A DNA stretch of 64,000 nt from NCBI GenBank assembly GCA_017514025.1, contig JAFWLB010000003.1, forward strand, positions 1-64,000, read 5' to 3'. This DNA comes from Candidatus Saccharimonadota bacterium. GTDB lineage: Bacteria > Patescibacteriota > Saccharimonadia > Saccharimonadales > Saccharimonadaceae. The position numbers and the translations under genes are program-made. Each line of letters opens with the position of its first letter. The first letter of the stretch is position 1. Under the pieces are notes generated by a model. That model was given only the letters and a program-made list of their open reading frames with translations. It was not told the DNA's origin and did not search any database. Positions 17,140-25,728 of this stretch are shown in pieces.

Positions 17140-19869
17140 ATGGCTAAAAAGAAATCCGAGGTGATTTTGCCGTCAAAAGCCAAAAAATCAAAGGGCATCA
17201 AGAGTGGCAAAAAATCCTCTAAAAAAACTGCGAAAAAGAATATGAACCTTTACTCGAGTTTGGCTTACAACTACCGAGCAAAGAAAGAAACCAATTCTCG
17301 CCGTCGGGCTGAAGAATTGGCTAAACTCCCCAAGGAACCGGTCAAACGCTTCTTTGCGCGTTTGCATCCTAAACGAGTTTTCAAGTGGTGGTTTTCTTGG
17401 CGCGGCCAAAAAGCCATTCTTAAATTCTGCGCAGCTTGTATCCTGATTTTCATTATCTTCCTTGGCGGCCTCTTCCTCTACTACAAAAAAGATCTCGACG
17501 AAATCCGCCTTGACGAAATGTCCATCTCCGAGACCGTCAACACTTATCTAGATCGTAACGGCACCGTTCTCTGGAAAGACACCGGTAGCGACGATTATCG
17601 TCTTGTGGTCGATGCCTCCGAAATCCCCGAGTATATGTATCAAGCCACCGTCGCTATTGAGGATAAAAACTTCTACAATCATTCCGGTGTAGATTTTGGT
17701 GCCCTAATTCGTGCCGCCTTTTCCACTCTCGGCGGTCATGGTGTTCAGGGCGGCTCCACTCTCACTCAGCAGCTTATCAAGCAGGTGTACTTCTCTGACG
17801 AAGCCGCTAGTGAAAACCGTGGTGGTCTCACCCGTAAAATCAAAGAGCTGATTCTTGCGGTTGAATTGGAAAAAATGTATTCCAAAGACCAAATTATCAC
17901 CATGTATCTCAACCAGTCGCCTTATGGCGGTCGGCGTAATGGCGTAGAGTCTGCTGCGCAAACTTACTTCGGCAAACACGCTAAAGATCTCACCTTGGCC
18001 GAATCGGCCCTACTCGCCGCTATCCCAAACAACCCTGGCGTACTCAACCCTTACAATGAATACGGCAACGACATGCTGATCGAGCGTCAACACAAAGTTC
18101 TCGACGACATGGTCGAAATGAATTACATCACTAGCGAACAAGCCGAAGAGGCCAAACAAGTCGCCATTCTGGATTCCATCAAACCCGAGTCCAGCCAATA
18201 CGCCGATATGCTGGCTCCTCACTTTGTTCTCGAAGTCAAGAAACAGCTTGAAGATAAATACGGCATTCAGACCATGCGCGCCGGCGGTTGGACTATCAAG
18301 ACTACTCTTGATTACCGCGCTCAAAAAATCGCCGAAGATGCAGTTGCAGTTGGCGCCGCCCATACTTACAAAAACAACAGCGACGACATCGCTCTAGTCT
18401 CCGTGGACGTTGAGACCTCTCAGGTCATGGCCATGGTCGGTTCTATCGACTTCTTCAACGCCTCCTACGGCGAGATGAATGCCACTACGGACTCCTTAAT
18501 TGAGCCAGGTTCTTCAATCAAGCCGATTCTCGATTACGCCCCGCTCTTTATGCAGCGCGAAGGCGTCAACTACGGCCCCGGCAGCATTCTAAAAGACGAA
18601 AACATCAACAGCCTCTACTGTGCTGGTTATTCGGGCAGTTGTTCACTTACCAACGCCACCGGCTCCTTTTACGGCAATGTCACCATCCGCTTTTCTCTAG
18701 GTCACTCACTTAATATCGCCGCCGTTAAAGCTCTTTACATCAACGGTATCGATAATTCTCTCGAAATTGCCCATCAACTTGGCGACAAGACCTATTGTGA
18801 CGGCAAAGAAGGCTACGGCCTCTCCATCGCCATCGGCTCCGGCTGTAACGTTCGCATGGTTGAACACGCCAATGCTTACGCCTCTCTCGCCCGCGGTGGC
18901 TCCTACAAAGACCTCTCTTACGTCCTCGAGCTCAAAAATTCCGCCGGTGAGACTATCGAATCCTGGAACGACCCAGCAGCCACTCCCGTAGTGGATGAGC
19001 AAGTTGCCTACATGATTTCTAGCATCCTCAGCGATCGTTCTGCCCGCTGGTTCAACAACGAAGGATTCGTCGTTCCGGATGTCTGGACTGCTACTAAAAC
19101 CGGTACCACCACTACTACTAACTCTGCTGTCACCAAGGATTCCTTAATTGAGAGTTACTCCACCGCCGTCTCCACCTTTGTCTGGAATGGTAATCACGAC
19201 GGTGCTGGCCTCACTTCCAACACCAACGACATCGTCCGCTACACCGTCGGCAACTACATGGAGCGCGTCCACAAGGAAGTTTACGAACCAGACGGTCGCT
19301 GGCATTATGGCGACCAACCTGCTAGACCTGCCGGCATTCAAACTCTCACCGTCAATGGTCAGACCGATATTTGGCCCAGCTGGTATAACTCCAAGAATTC
19401 CGGCGTTAGCAAAGAAAAGCTCGTCTTCAACCGCTACAATCATTTGCTAGCCGCAGCTTGTACTCCAGAAGAATACAAAATCGAAGTCGAAGTCACTAAA
19501 ACCATTGATCCGATGACCGGCAACGCCGTTTACAGCGTGCCTGCACCATACAATCGCGATCAAAACGATACTTGCGACTTCGAGCCGCCCCGCGTCTCAC
19601 TATCTACCAGCGGCTGCAAACTGAATGCTAATATTAGTCGTGGCACCTACGATCTTTCCGGCGCTACACTTTATATCAACGGAGTTGAAAAAGGCGGCGT
19701 TTCCTTAAGCGGTGGCACTATCTACACCTTAGACGGTTCCGAGACTTCCGCTCGCCTCACGGTTTCAGACTCTTCTGGCTACACTGCTTCTGGCGAAATC
19801 AATATCACCGGTGCCAGCTCTTGCAAATCTGATGATAGCAGTACGAACAAGAAGAAAAATAATAACTAG
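17140..19869 (+). CDS. Class A penicillin-binding protein (glycosyltransferase plus transpeptidase)
   Basis: A bifunctional wall synthase of 909 residues. A Lys-rich cytosolic tail of about 90 residues is followed by one membrane helix (CAACILIFIIFLGGLFLYY), a GT51 domain (VAIEDKNFYNHSG with the catalytic Glu, then GGSTLTQQLIKQVYF) and a transpeptidase domain with all three motifs: SSIK in EPGSSIKPILD, SLN in LGHSLNIAAV, and KTGT in TATKTGTTTT. A C-terminal extension of about 250 residues, with paired cysteines, ends in a Lys/Asn-rich tail and may be an Ig-like or wall-contact module. It faces murJ. Its stop codon directly abuts the stop of the convergent PIN-TRAM gene with no intergenic base. 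Closest role is PBP1A. Confidence 0.95.
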   Translation: MAKKKSEVILPSKAKKSKGIKSGKKSSKKTAKKNMNLYSSLAYNYRAKKETNSRRRAEELAKLPKEPVKRFFARLHPKRVFKWWFSWRGQKAILKFCAACILIFIIFLGGLFLYYKKDLDEIRLDEMSISETVNTYLDRNGTVLWKDTGSDDYRLVVDASEIPEYMYQATVAIEDKNFYNHSGVDFGALIRAAFSTLGGHGVQGGSTLTQQLIKQVYFSDEAASENRGGLTRKIKELILAVELEKMYSKDQIITMYLNQSPYGGRRNGVESAAQTYFGKHAKDLTLAESALLAAIPNNPGVLNPYNEYGNDMLIERQHKVLDDMVEMNYITSEQAEEAKQVAILDSIKPESSQYADMLAPHFVLEVKKQLEDKYGIQTMRAGGWTIKTTLDYRAQKIAEDAVAVGAAHTYKNNSDDIALVSVDVETSQVMAMVGSIDFFNASYGEMNATTDSLIEPGSSIKPILDYAPLFMQREGVNYGPGSILKDENINSLYCAGYSGSCSLTNATGSFYGNVTIRFSLGHSLNIAAVKALYINGIDNSLEIAHQLGDKTYCDGKEGYGLSIAIGSGCNVRMVEHANAYASLARGGSYKDLSYVLELKNSAGETIESWNDPAATPVVDEQVAYMISSILSDRSARWFNNEGFVVPDVWTATKTGTTTTTNSAVTKDSLIESYSTAVSTFVWNGNHDGAGLTSNTNDIVRYTVGNYMERVHKEVYEPDGRWHYGDQPARPAGIQTLTVNGQTDIWPSWYNSKNSGVSKEKLVFNRYNHLLAAACTPEEYKIEVEVTKTIDPMTGNAVYSVPAPYNRDQNDTCDFEPPRVSLSTSGCKLNANISRGTYDLSGATLYINGVEKGGVSLSGGTIYTLDGSETSARLTVSDSSGYTASGEINITGASSCKSDDSSTNKKKNNN

Positions 19870-20556
19870 TTACTTCTTGCGGGCAATTTTCCCAAAGATT
19901 ATTCTGCCCGCTGAAGTTTCATGGAATCTTACAAATTCCACATTGACGGTTTGCCCCACCTTGTTTGCCGCCCGATCTACCACTACCATAGTGCCGTTGC
20001 TCAAATGCCCTACGCCTTGACCCCGATTTGAGCCCTTTTCGGTAATTTTTACTTCCATTTTTTCACCTGGCAAAAATTCCGTGCGCACTGCCAACGCCAA
20101 ATCATTGACGTTCAAAGTCTCAATCTTCTCCGCTTCTGCCACCTTAATCAAGTTGTAATCTATGGTTAATACTGCACCCTTATTTTCTTTGGCAAATTTC
20201 AATAATTCTTCATCTACCTTTTTGCGCCCTTCTCCGTCATCAAAAACTTCCGTGTTGACTTGCACTACACGTTCCAGCTCTGCCACCGCTTCCAATCCAG
20301 CTCGCGCTTTCAAACGTTTTTCGGAATCTTTCCCGTCAGCTAGTAGTTGCAATTCTCTCAGCACACTTTTAAGGACAATAATATCTCCGTCTAAAAATCC
20401 CGACCGCGCCACGTTCAAAATCCTCCCGTCTATCAGTGCCGACGTGTCAATATATATTTTTCGTTTGCCAGTCCTAAGCGGCTTGAGTTTTTTGACGGTC
20501 AAAAAACTTGTTTCCGCCAAAATGACTAACGTAATGATTAAAATAAATAATTCCAT
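19870..20556 (-). CDS. Membrane-anchored PIN-TRAM domain protein
   Basis: A 228-residue protein with an N-terminal membrane helix (FILIITLVILAETSFLTV), a PIN nuclease-like domain and a C-terminal TRAM domain. The PIN domain shows the acidic residues in IYIDTSALIDGRI, the Glu in LRELQ and the Asp in LTIDYNLIK, so the metal site looks intact. TRAM lies in the last 60 residues (RGQGVGHLSNGTMVVV). This arrangement is that of the YacL-type PIN-TRAM family, thought to act on RNA. It follows the phosphoketolase C half with 7 bp between them, so it is probably the last gene of that transcript. Confidence 0.88.
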   Translation of the reverse strand: MELFILIITLVILAETSFLTVKKLKPLRTGKRKIYIDTSALIDGRILNVARSGFLDGDIIVLKSVLRELQLLADGKDSEKRLKARAGLEAVAELERVVQVNTEVFDDGEGRKKVDEELLKFAKENKGAVLTIDYNLIKVAEAEKIETLNVNDLALAVRTEFLPGEKMEVKITEKGSNRGQGVGHLSNGTMVVVDRAANKVGQTVNVEFVRFHETSAGRIIFGKIARKK

Positions 20557-20563
20557 AATATTG

Positions 20564-21733
20564 CTATTTTATCAAATCTTCGCCAAATTTCATAGCATGC
20601 AAATGATTTTGCGCCAAAAATGCCTCATATTTCTTCGCCAAATCTTTTCGCCCTACCACTAGTGCAATATCTATTGCTAAATCGTACCTAGATGCCGCAT
20701 TTTTGCGTAGCATTTCAAATGGCGTCGTAGTTGAGCCCTCTTCATTGAACCCGTGTACCCTTAATCGTCGTCTTTCAGTATAATTTTCCAAAATATTTTC
20801 CAGCGTTTCCGGATAGCCGTGGAAGTTTGCCAAAATCGGTTTATCTGGCGTGAACAGCTCCATGAATTGCTCACGGCTCAACTTATTCTTGGTAGTCCCT
20901 ATTCCTCGGTAGCTGAGCGCGCTGATTCCCACAAAGCGCATCTTTACCTCCGGCATATCTTCACGAATTATTCTCATCGCTTCCAAAGTTTCGTGCGTTA
21001 CGATATCGCCCGCCGCCGTCAGCACAAAATCTGGCTTCTCATCCGAAGCAAACTGACACAACGAAGCTCCGCCGTTATCAAACTGGAATTTCGCGTGGTG
21101 CGAATCAATATAGCGCGGCCGCGGATTTTTATCAAATGTTGTCAAATTTACAACATCACGGGAATTTAACATAAACCAAAACGCCTCTTCTGCTGCCACA
21201 TCATCAACCGGGAAAAGACAGTTCGCCAAATTTGATGGCACTGACAATAATGCAGATATCAATGCTGGTGACTGGTGCGTGAAGCCGTTATGGTCTTGTC
21301 GCCAGCAAGTCGAGGTAGACAACAAATTTACCGCCGGCATCGGTTTTCGCCAAGTTACTCGCCCAGCTTGCTTCATAAACTTCATTTGCTGTAAAAGCTG
21401 CGACGTGATAATCGGATAAAAAGCCTCATAGCTCCCCATCATTGCCTGTTCCCCATTCGCAAGATGCCCAGTCATCACAGAAAACAGCACATTTTCCGAT
21501 AACATTTCTACTATCCGGCCGTCTGGCGATTCGGGCAAATCCCATTTTTCCGTTGGCAAACTCCACGCTCGCTTCTCTGCTTCAAACACTGCCTCAAACC
21601 TATTCGATGTCGTCTCATCTGGCGAAAAGAAATAAAAATGCGGGTCCTCGTGCATTTGCGTTTCTAAAAGCTGCCCAATCTTCTCTGCCGGCGAATACAA
21701 TTCTGTACCTGGATTGTCTACCTGTTCAATCAT
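20564..21733 (-). CDS. Phosphoketolase, C-terminal half (split gene)
   Basis: The 389 residues match the middle and C-terminal domains of xylulose-5-phosphate/fructose-6-phosphate phosphoketolase (Xfp): FSPDETTSNRFEAVFEA, EMLSEN (where family members have the catalytic-site LSEH), MGSYEAFYPIITSQ, STSTCWRQDHNGFTHQSPA, and the C-terminal RVHGFNEEGSTTTPFEM and NAASRYDLA blocks. Typical Xfp is one chain of about 790-820 residues; here the chain is cut between the N-terminal TPP-binding domain and this part. The ATG overlaps the N-half stop as ATGA, which fits coupled translation at 1:1 ratio. Both halves look intact, so this is a split enzyme and not a decayed one. Reaction: xylulose-5-P or fructose-6-P plus phosphate to acetyl-phosphate plus glyceraldehyde-3-P or erythrose-4-P. 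Confidence 0.88.
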   Translation of the reverse strand: MIEQVDNPGTELYSPAEKIGQLLETQMHEDPHFYFFSPDETTSNRFEAVFEAEKRAWSLPTEKWDLPESPDGRIVEMLSENVLFSVMTGHLANGEQAMMGSYEAFYPIITSQLLQQMKFMKQAGRVTWRKPMPAVNLLSTSTCWRQDHNGFTHQSPALISALLSVPSNLANCLFPVDDVAAEEAFWFMLNSRDVVNLTTFDKNPRPRYIDSHHAKFQFDNGGASLCQFASDEKPDFVLTAAGDIVTHETLEAMRIIREDMPEVKMRFVGISALSYRGIGTTKNKLSREQFMELFTPDKPILANFHGYPETLENILENYTERRRLRVHGFNEEGSTTTPFEMLRKNAASRYDLAIDIALVVGRKDLAKKYEAFLAQNHLHAMKFGEDLIK

Positions 21734-22665
21734 AACGTAATTCCTTTCTTACGGCTGAATAATTCTCCCATATCATATGATTTTAGCCATTCTGTCAGCT
21801 CTTCTAACTCATATTTATCCGTCTTCGGGTTTTTTAGTGGTATTTGGTGCGCTACTTGGTGACGATTCGGCCCCGTCTCGCCTTTTTCCGTCTCCAAAAT
21901 ATAAAATGGCGCTTCGTGTGGCTCATTCAAAGCCGCCTGGAAATGCTCTGGCTTATCCCCCCGGATCCATACCGGCTCAAACCCAAACCCGCGTATCAAT
22001 TCCTTTAGCTCCCTTTCCGATTTCCGCGCATAAATTGACGGCGCCGAAATCTTATATCCATTCAAATGTAAAATCGGCAACACTCGTCCATTTTTTTCAC
22101 TAGTTAGCAAATTTCGCAGATTCAACGAGTCTAGCGCCGTAGCCGTCTCTAATTCTCCGTCACCGATCAGCACTGCAATGGTCTTTTCTGGATGCCCCAA
22201 GGCCAAGCCGTAAGCATTAGCTAGAGCATATCCCAACTCCCCCCCCTCTGTAATAATCCCTGGTGTCATTGGGCTAGCGTGGCTTGGAAAACCGTCGGGC
22301 CACGAAAATCTTTTACAAAGATAAGCGATGCCGTTTGCGTCTCTAGTTGCAGAACGGTCAATTTTTTCTAACTCTCCGTCCACCCATAAATTTGCATTCA
22401 GCGCCGGGAACCCATGTCCTGGTCCCAGGATAAAAACAAAATCCGGATCATCTCTAAAAAAACTCTTCAAGTTCGCATAGGCCACATTGATACCGTGGCA
22501 TGTTCCCCAATGCCCCAACAAACGCGGCTTGATGTCGTCAAAAGTCAACTCCCTTTCTAGCAAATAATTATCTTGCAGATAGAGTTGTGCTACCGTCAAA
22601 TAATCACACAGCCGCACCCGCCGCCGGATTTTTTGCATCGCCTCAAAACTATTCTGCCCACTCAT
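21730..22665 (-). CDS. Phosphoketolase, N-terminal TPP-binding half (split gene)
   Basis: 311 residues matching the N-terminal domain of Xfp: LGHWGTCHGINVAYA, ILGPGHGFPALNA, GGELGYALANAYG, the TPP/Mg-binding IGDGELETATALDSLNLRN, LPILHLNGYKIS, KGETGPN..HQVAHQIPL and EELTEWLKSY. The usual HGLQ-containing region is somewhat shortened. I start at the ATG at 22665; an in-frame ATG at 22677 overlaps the -10 box. TATAAT ends 10 bases before this ATG with no Shine-Dalgarno, so the leader is only a few bases. The stop overlaps the C-half start. With RpiB- and Rpe-like proteins elsewhere in the window, the enzyme would feed pentose phosphates to acetyl-phosphate. Confidence 0.88.
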   Translation of the reverse strand: MSGQNSFEAMQKIRRRVRLCDYLTVAQLYLQDNYLLERELTFDDIKPRLLGHWGTCHGINVAYANLKSFFRDDPDFVFILGPGHGFPALNANLWVDGELEKIDRSATRDANGIAYLCKRFSWPDGFPSHASPMTPGIITEGGELGYALANAYGLALGHPEKTIAVLIGDGELETATALDSLNLRNLLTSEKNGRVLPILHLNGYKISAPSIYARKSERELKELIRGFGFEPVWIRGDKPEHFQAALNEPHEAPFYILETEKGETGPNRHQVAHQIPLKNPKTDKYELEELTEWLKSYDMGELFSRKKGITL

Positions 22666-22675
22666 ACTTATATCC

Positions 22676-22681
22676 ATTATA
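22676..22681 (-). promoter_or_regulatory. -10 box of split phosphoketolase operon
   Basis: TATAAT with 10 bases to the likely ATG; nearly leaderless, no ribosome site. Confidence 0.55.
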
Positions 22682-22692
22682 CCATAAACTTT

Positions 22693-24666
22693 TTATTTTC
22701 CGTCGATATACGCCTTGATCTTTTCAATCTCATCACGCAGCAGTGCGGCCTTTTCAAACTCCAAATTCGCCGCCGCTAGCTGCATTTCGGAAGACAGCTG
22801 CTTGATTAGTGCCGGCAATTCATCTTTCGGAATTCGCTTGATGTCTAACTTATTTTCCTTCTCTTTTTCCGGAATAATTGCCCGTAGCCCCTTAGAAATT
22901 TCCTTCTTCACCGACTTTGGTGTAATTCCGTGTACGTGATTATATTCCTTTTGAATTTCCCGTCGTCGGTTGGTTTCCGAAATTGCCTTTTCCATGCTTT
23001 CCGTGATAAAATTCGCATACATGATCACTTTTCCTTCTTCGTGTCGTGCCGCCCTGCCAATCGTCTGGATCAATGCCGATTCCGAACGCAAAAAACCCTC
23101 TTTATCCGCATCCAGTATCGCCACTAATGACACTTCCGGTAAGTCTAGCCCCTCGCGCAATAAATTAATCCCCACTAATACATCATACACACCTTCGCGC
23201 AAATCCCGCAAGATGTCGCCCCTCTCCAACGTATCAATATCCGAATGGATATAAGCCGTCTTCACGCCCCGCTCCTTCAAATGATCCGTCAAATCTTCCG
23301 CCATCCGTTTAGTCAAAGTCGTGATCAAAGTCCTCTGTCCCTTAGCGATTCGTCGGTCAATTTCTTCCATCAAATCGTCAATTTGTCCGTCGCTACTTCG
23401 CACTTCAATTTCTGGGTCCAAAAGCCCTGTCGGCCGAATCACCTGTTCTGCCGGCTTCGGACTGTGCTCTAGTTCATATTCTCCTGGTGTCGCTGAAACA
23501 TAAATCGCCTGATTGATATGTTTTTGAAATTCGCCATAAGTTAGCGGCCTGTTATCCAAAGCTGACGGTAAACGAAATCCATACTCCACCAAATTTAATT
23601 TTCGCGCATGGTCGCCATTATACATCCCTCGCACCTGCGGCAAGGTCATATGTGATTCGTCCACCATCAACAACCAATCTTTCGGGAAGAAATCCAGTAG
23701 TGTCGAAGGCGGCTCTCCCGGTTTTCTCCCCTCCAAGTGCCTGGAATAATTTTCAATTCCCTTCACAAATCCCGTTTCCTTCAACATCTCTAGGTCATAT
23801 TTAGTCCGCTGCGACAACCTCTGCGCCTCCAAGTATTTTTGATGTTTTTCAAAATATTTCAATCTCTCTTCAAACTCCGCCCGAATTGTCGTCAAGGCAT
23901 GCTCTAACTGACTTTTCGGCGTAGCATAATGCGTATTCGGGAACAAATGCACACGGTCTGGCTTTTCCCGCACTTCAAAGGTCAGCGGATCCACGATTTT
24001 TATTTCCTCCAGCGTGTCAAACCCAAACTCAAATCGATAGGCATATTCCCCATTCGCTGGGTACAAATCTATCGTATCCCCCATCACCCGGAAATTCCCT
24101 CGTTCAAACGCCAAATCATTCCGGTGGTATTGTATCGACACTAATTTCCGAATAAACTCCAACTGCGACAAATTATCATTTTTTGAAACTTCAAAGGACA
24201 TGGTCAAATAATTTTCTGGCGAGCCAATACCATAAATGCACGATACACTCGCCACCACGATTACGTCCCGCCGTGTCAAAAGCGCCTCCGTCGCTCCATG
24301 CCGCAACCGATCAATCTCATCATTTATTGCTGAGTCCTTTTCAATATAAGTATCGGTGGACGCAATATACGCCTCCGGCTGATAATAATCAAAATACGAT
24401 ACAAAATAGTGCACCTCATTCTCCGGGAAAAACTCCCGAAACTCCGAATAAAGCTGTGCCGCCAAAGTTTTATTATGCGCTAAAATCAACGTCGGCCGCT
24501 GCGTTTTCTCGATAATATTCGCCATGGTAAAAGTTTTACCTGACCCCGTCACGCCTAGCAGAGTCTGTTCCCGCACTCCAGATAATACTCCGTTCACCAG
24601 CTGCCTTATTGCCTCTGGTTGGTCTCCCATCGGCTCATATTTCGATTTCAGTTTAAACTTATTCAC
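22693..24666 (-). CDS. uvrB: Excinuclease ABC subunit B
   Basis: UvrB is the damage-verifying helicase-like subunit of nucleotide excision repair. The 657 residues are full length: Walker [13 protein letters not shown] near residue 40, the beta-hairpin region [18 protein letters not shown]-type box VDESHM, motif [11 protein letters not shown], and a C-terminal UVR motif (the UvrC-binding coiled coil, [18 protein letters not shown]). It starts at GTG, with TATAAT ending exactly 6 bases upstream, so the message is probably leaderless from a GTG. The promoter overlaps that of the divergent DUF167 gene. Its partner UvrC in this window is unusually short. Confidence 0.98.
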   Translation of the reverse strand: MNKFKLKSKYEPMGDQPEAIRQLVNGVLSGVREQTLLGVTGSGKTFTMANIIEKTQRPTLILAHNKTLAAQLYSEFREFFPENEVHYFVSYFDYYQPEAYIASTDTYIEKDSAINDEIDRLRHGATEALLTRRDVIVVASVSCIYGIGSPENYLTMSFEVSKNDNLSQLEFIRKLVSIQYHRNDLAFERGNFRVMGDTIDLYPANGEYAYRFEFGFDTLEEIKIVDPLTFEVREKPDRVHLFPNTHYATPKSQLEHALTTIRAEFEERLKYFEKHQKYLEAQRLSQRTKYDLEMLKETGFVKGIENYSRHLEGRKPGEPPSTLLDFFPKDWLLMVDESHMTLPQVRGMYNGDHARKLNLVEYGFRLPSALDNRPLTYGEFQKHINQAIYVSATPGEYELEHSPKPAEQVIRPTGLLDPEIEVRSSDGQIDDLMEEIDRRIAKGQRTLITTLTKRMAEDLTDHLKERGVKTAYIHSDIDTLERGDILRDLREGVYDVLVGINLLREGLDLPEVSLVAILDADKEGFLRSESALIQTIGRAARHEEGKVIMYANFITESMEKAISETNRRREIQKEYNHVHGITPKSVKKEISKGLRAIIPEKEKENKLDIKRIPKDELPALIKQLSSEMQLAAANLEFEKAALLRDEIEKIKAYIDGK

Positions 24667-24672
24667 TTCTTA

Positions 24673-24678
24673 ATTATA
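24673..24678 (-). promoter_or_regulatory. -10 box of uvrB (leaderless type)
   Basis: TATAAT on the minus strand with 6 bases to the GTG start. Confidence 0.65.
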
Positions 24679-24684
24679 ACACGC

Positions 24685-24690
24685 TATAAT
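24685..24690 (+). promoter_or_regulatory. -10 box of DUF167 gene (leaderless type)
   Basis: TATAAT with 6 bases to the ATG at 24697. It is 6 bp from the opposed uvrB -10 box, so the two promoters cannot be bound at once. Confidence 0.7.
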
Positions 24691-24696
24691 ATACCT

Positions 24697-24912
24697 ATGA
24701 AATATCGAGTCACTGTTAAACCTGGCAGCTCACAAGAGAAAATTGTCGAAACCGGCGACCATGAGCTTACGATCTACCTTCGCGCCAAGCCTCATGACGG
24801 TGAGGCTAACGATGCTCTTGTCAAAATATTATCAAAACATTTCAAAATCCCTAAAACCACTATCACTATCACTCATGGTGCCAAATCTCGCCTCAAGACT
24901 ATTGAATTCTAA
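24697..24912 (+). CDS. DUF167 (YggU) family protein
   Basis: A 71-residue protein with the DUF167/YggU pattern: VKPGSSQEKI, LRAKPHDGEANDALVKILSK and THGAKSRLKTI. The family has a small alpha/beta fold and no firm function. I start at the ATG at 24697, because the TATAAT box ends 6 bases upstream; a longer in-frame ATG at 24619 lies within uvrB on the other strand. Length is slightly under the usual 95-100 residues because the variable N-terminal strand is absent. It ends in a bidirectional terminator. Confidence 0.88.
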   Translation: MKYRVTVKPGSSQEKIVETGDHELTIYLRAKPHDGEANDALVKILSKHFKIPKTTITITHGAKSRLKTIEF

Positions 24913-24930
24913 AAACATAGCAAACCATAG

Positions 24931-24965
24931 AAAAACCGCCGCTTCTTAAAAGCGACGGCTTTTCG
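24931..24965. terminator. Bidirectional terminator
   Basis: An AACCGCCGCTT / AAGCGACGGCTT stem with one mismatch and a 5-base loop, with A-run and T-run flanks. It serves the DUF167 gene and the convergent unknown gene. Confidence 0.8.
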
Positions 24966-24986
24966 TACTTGATATGCGGATGGACC

Positions 24987-25625
24987 CTACTCAAAGTAGA
25001 GATTCGGTTCGTGTGTCTTTGACCACTCCTTCCAGGTCTTCAAATTGGGCGTTCTGTGGCACTTGCCAAACAGGCTAGAAATATAGTCGTCGAGCAAATG
25101 CAGGCCCGGAGAGCAGCACGCTTCTTCGTGCAATAGCTCCGCGTAGGCTTCCTGCAACACAGTGTCACTTTCACGCATTTCGGCCAGAGCCTTGGCTACT
25201 GCGAGGTAAATTTCCACCTCGCAATAAGGATATTCGCCGATGCAGACCGTACAGATAAAACGGCCCAGAGAAGTCTTGAGCAGCAAGACTTCCTCGTCGA
25301 AGCCATCCTCCGGATAACAAACAATAATCCCCTTTTCTTCGGCCCTGATTGCCGACATTGTCGTCGCCATACGGTGGACCACCCAACTGCTCGACTTTTC
25401 CTCATAGCGCTTTTCTACCGCTCCCCCTTCAAAGTCAAACTCCATAATCACGTTCTCGATTTTGTCTTCGCCGTCCTTTTGCCCCACCAAAAGGAGCGAT
25501 CCAGTCGTCATCGGACGCTGGAGTTTGCGTAGTGCATCCTCCACTACGGTTAAAATTACATTCACCTCTTCCTTGTACAGCGTAGTATCAGGGTTGCAGT
25601 TTGTGCGGCAGTTCTTCAGCTCCAT
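24987..25625 (-). CDS. Unknown 212-residue protein, composition-shifted single-gene unit
   Basis: No family recognised. It is a soluble, acidic protein with a notable number of cysteines: a CRTNC pair near the N terminus, CTVCIGEYPYC in the middle and an EEACCSPG pair. These could bind metal or form disulfides. The middle reads like an alpha/beta fold (LLLVGQKDGEDKIENVIMEF, GIIVCYPEDG, GRFICTV). I start at the ATG at 25625 because AAAGGAG lies 6 bases before it; the longer frame to 25676 has none. It has its own consensus promoter and terminator, and richer GC codons than lysS beside it. Same style as the genes at 6624, 51464 and 52804. Confidence 0.72.
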   Translation of the reverse strand: MELKNCRTNCNPDTTLYKEEVNVILTVVEDALRKLQRPMTTGSLLLVGQKDGEDKIENVIMEFDFEGGAVEKRYEEKSSSWVVHRMATTMSAIRAEEKGIIVCYPEDGFDEEVLLLKTSLGRFICTVCIGEYPYCEVEIYLAVAKALAEMRESDTVLQEAYAELLHEEACCSPGLHLLDDYISSLFGKCHRTPNLKTWKEWSKTHEPNLYFE

Positions 25626-25685
25626 TTCTTCTCCTTTTTCCCGCAATATACAACTACGATGGTAAAAAACTCCCACCTTGCCATC

Positions 25686-25714
25686 ATTATATCACACTTA
25701 TGCCAAAAAGTCAA
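25686..25714 (-). promoter_or_regulatory. Consensus promoter of the 212-residue gene
   Basis: TTGACT, a 17-base spacer and TATAAT on the minus strand, then a leader of about 50 bases with AAAGGAG. Confidence 0.85.
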
Positions 25715-25728
25715 GGATTACAGGGGTT

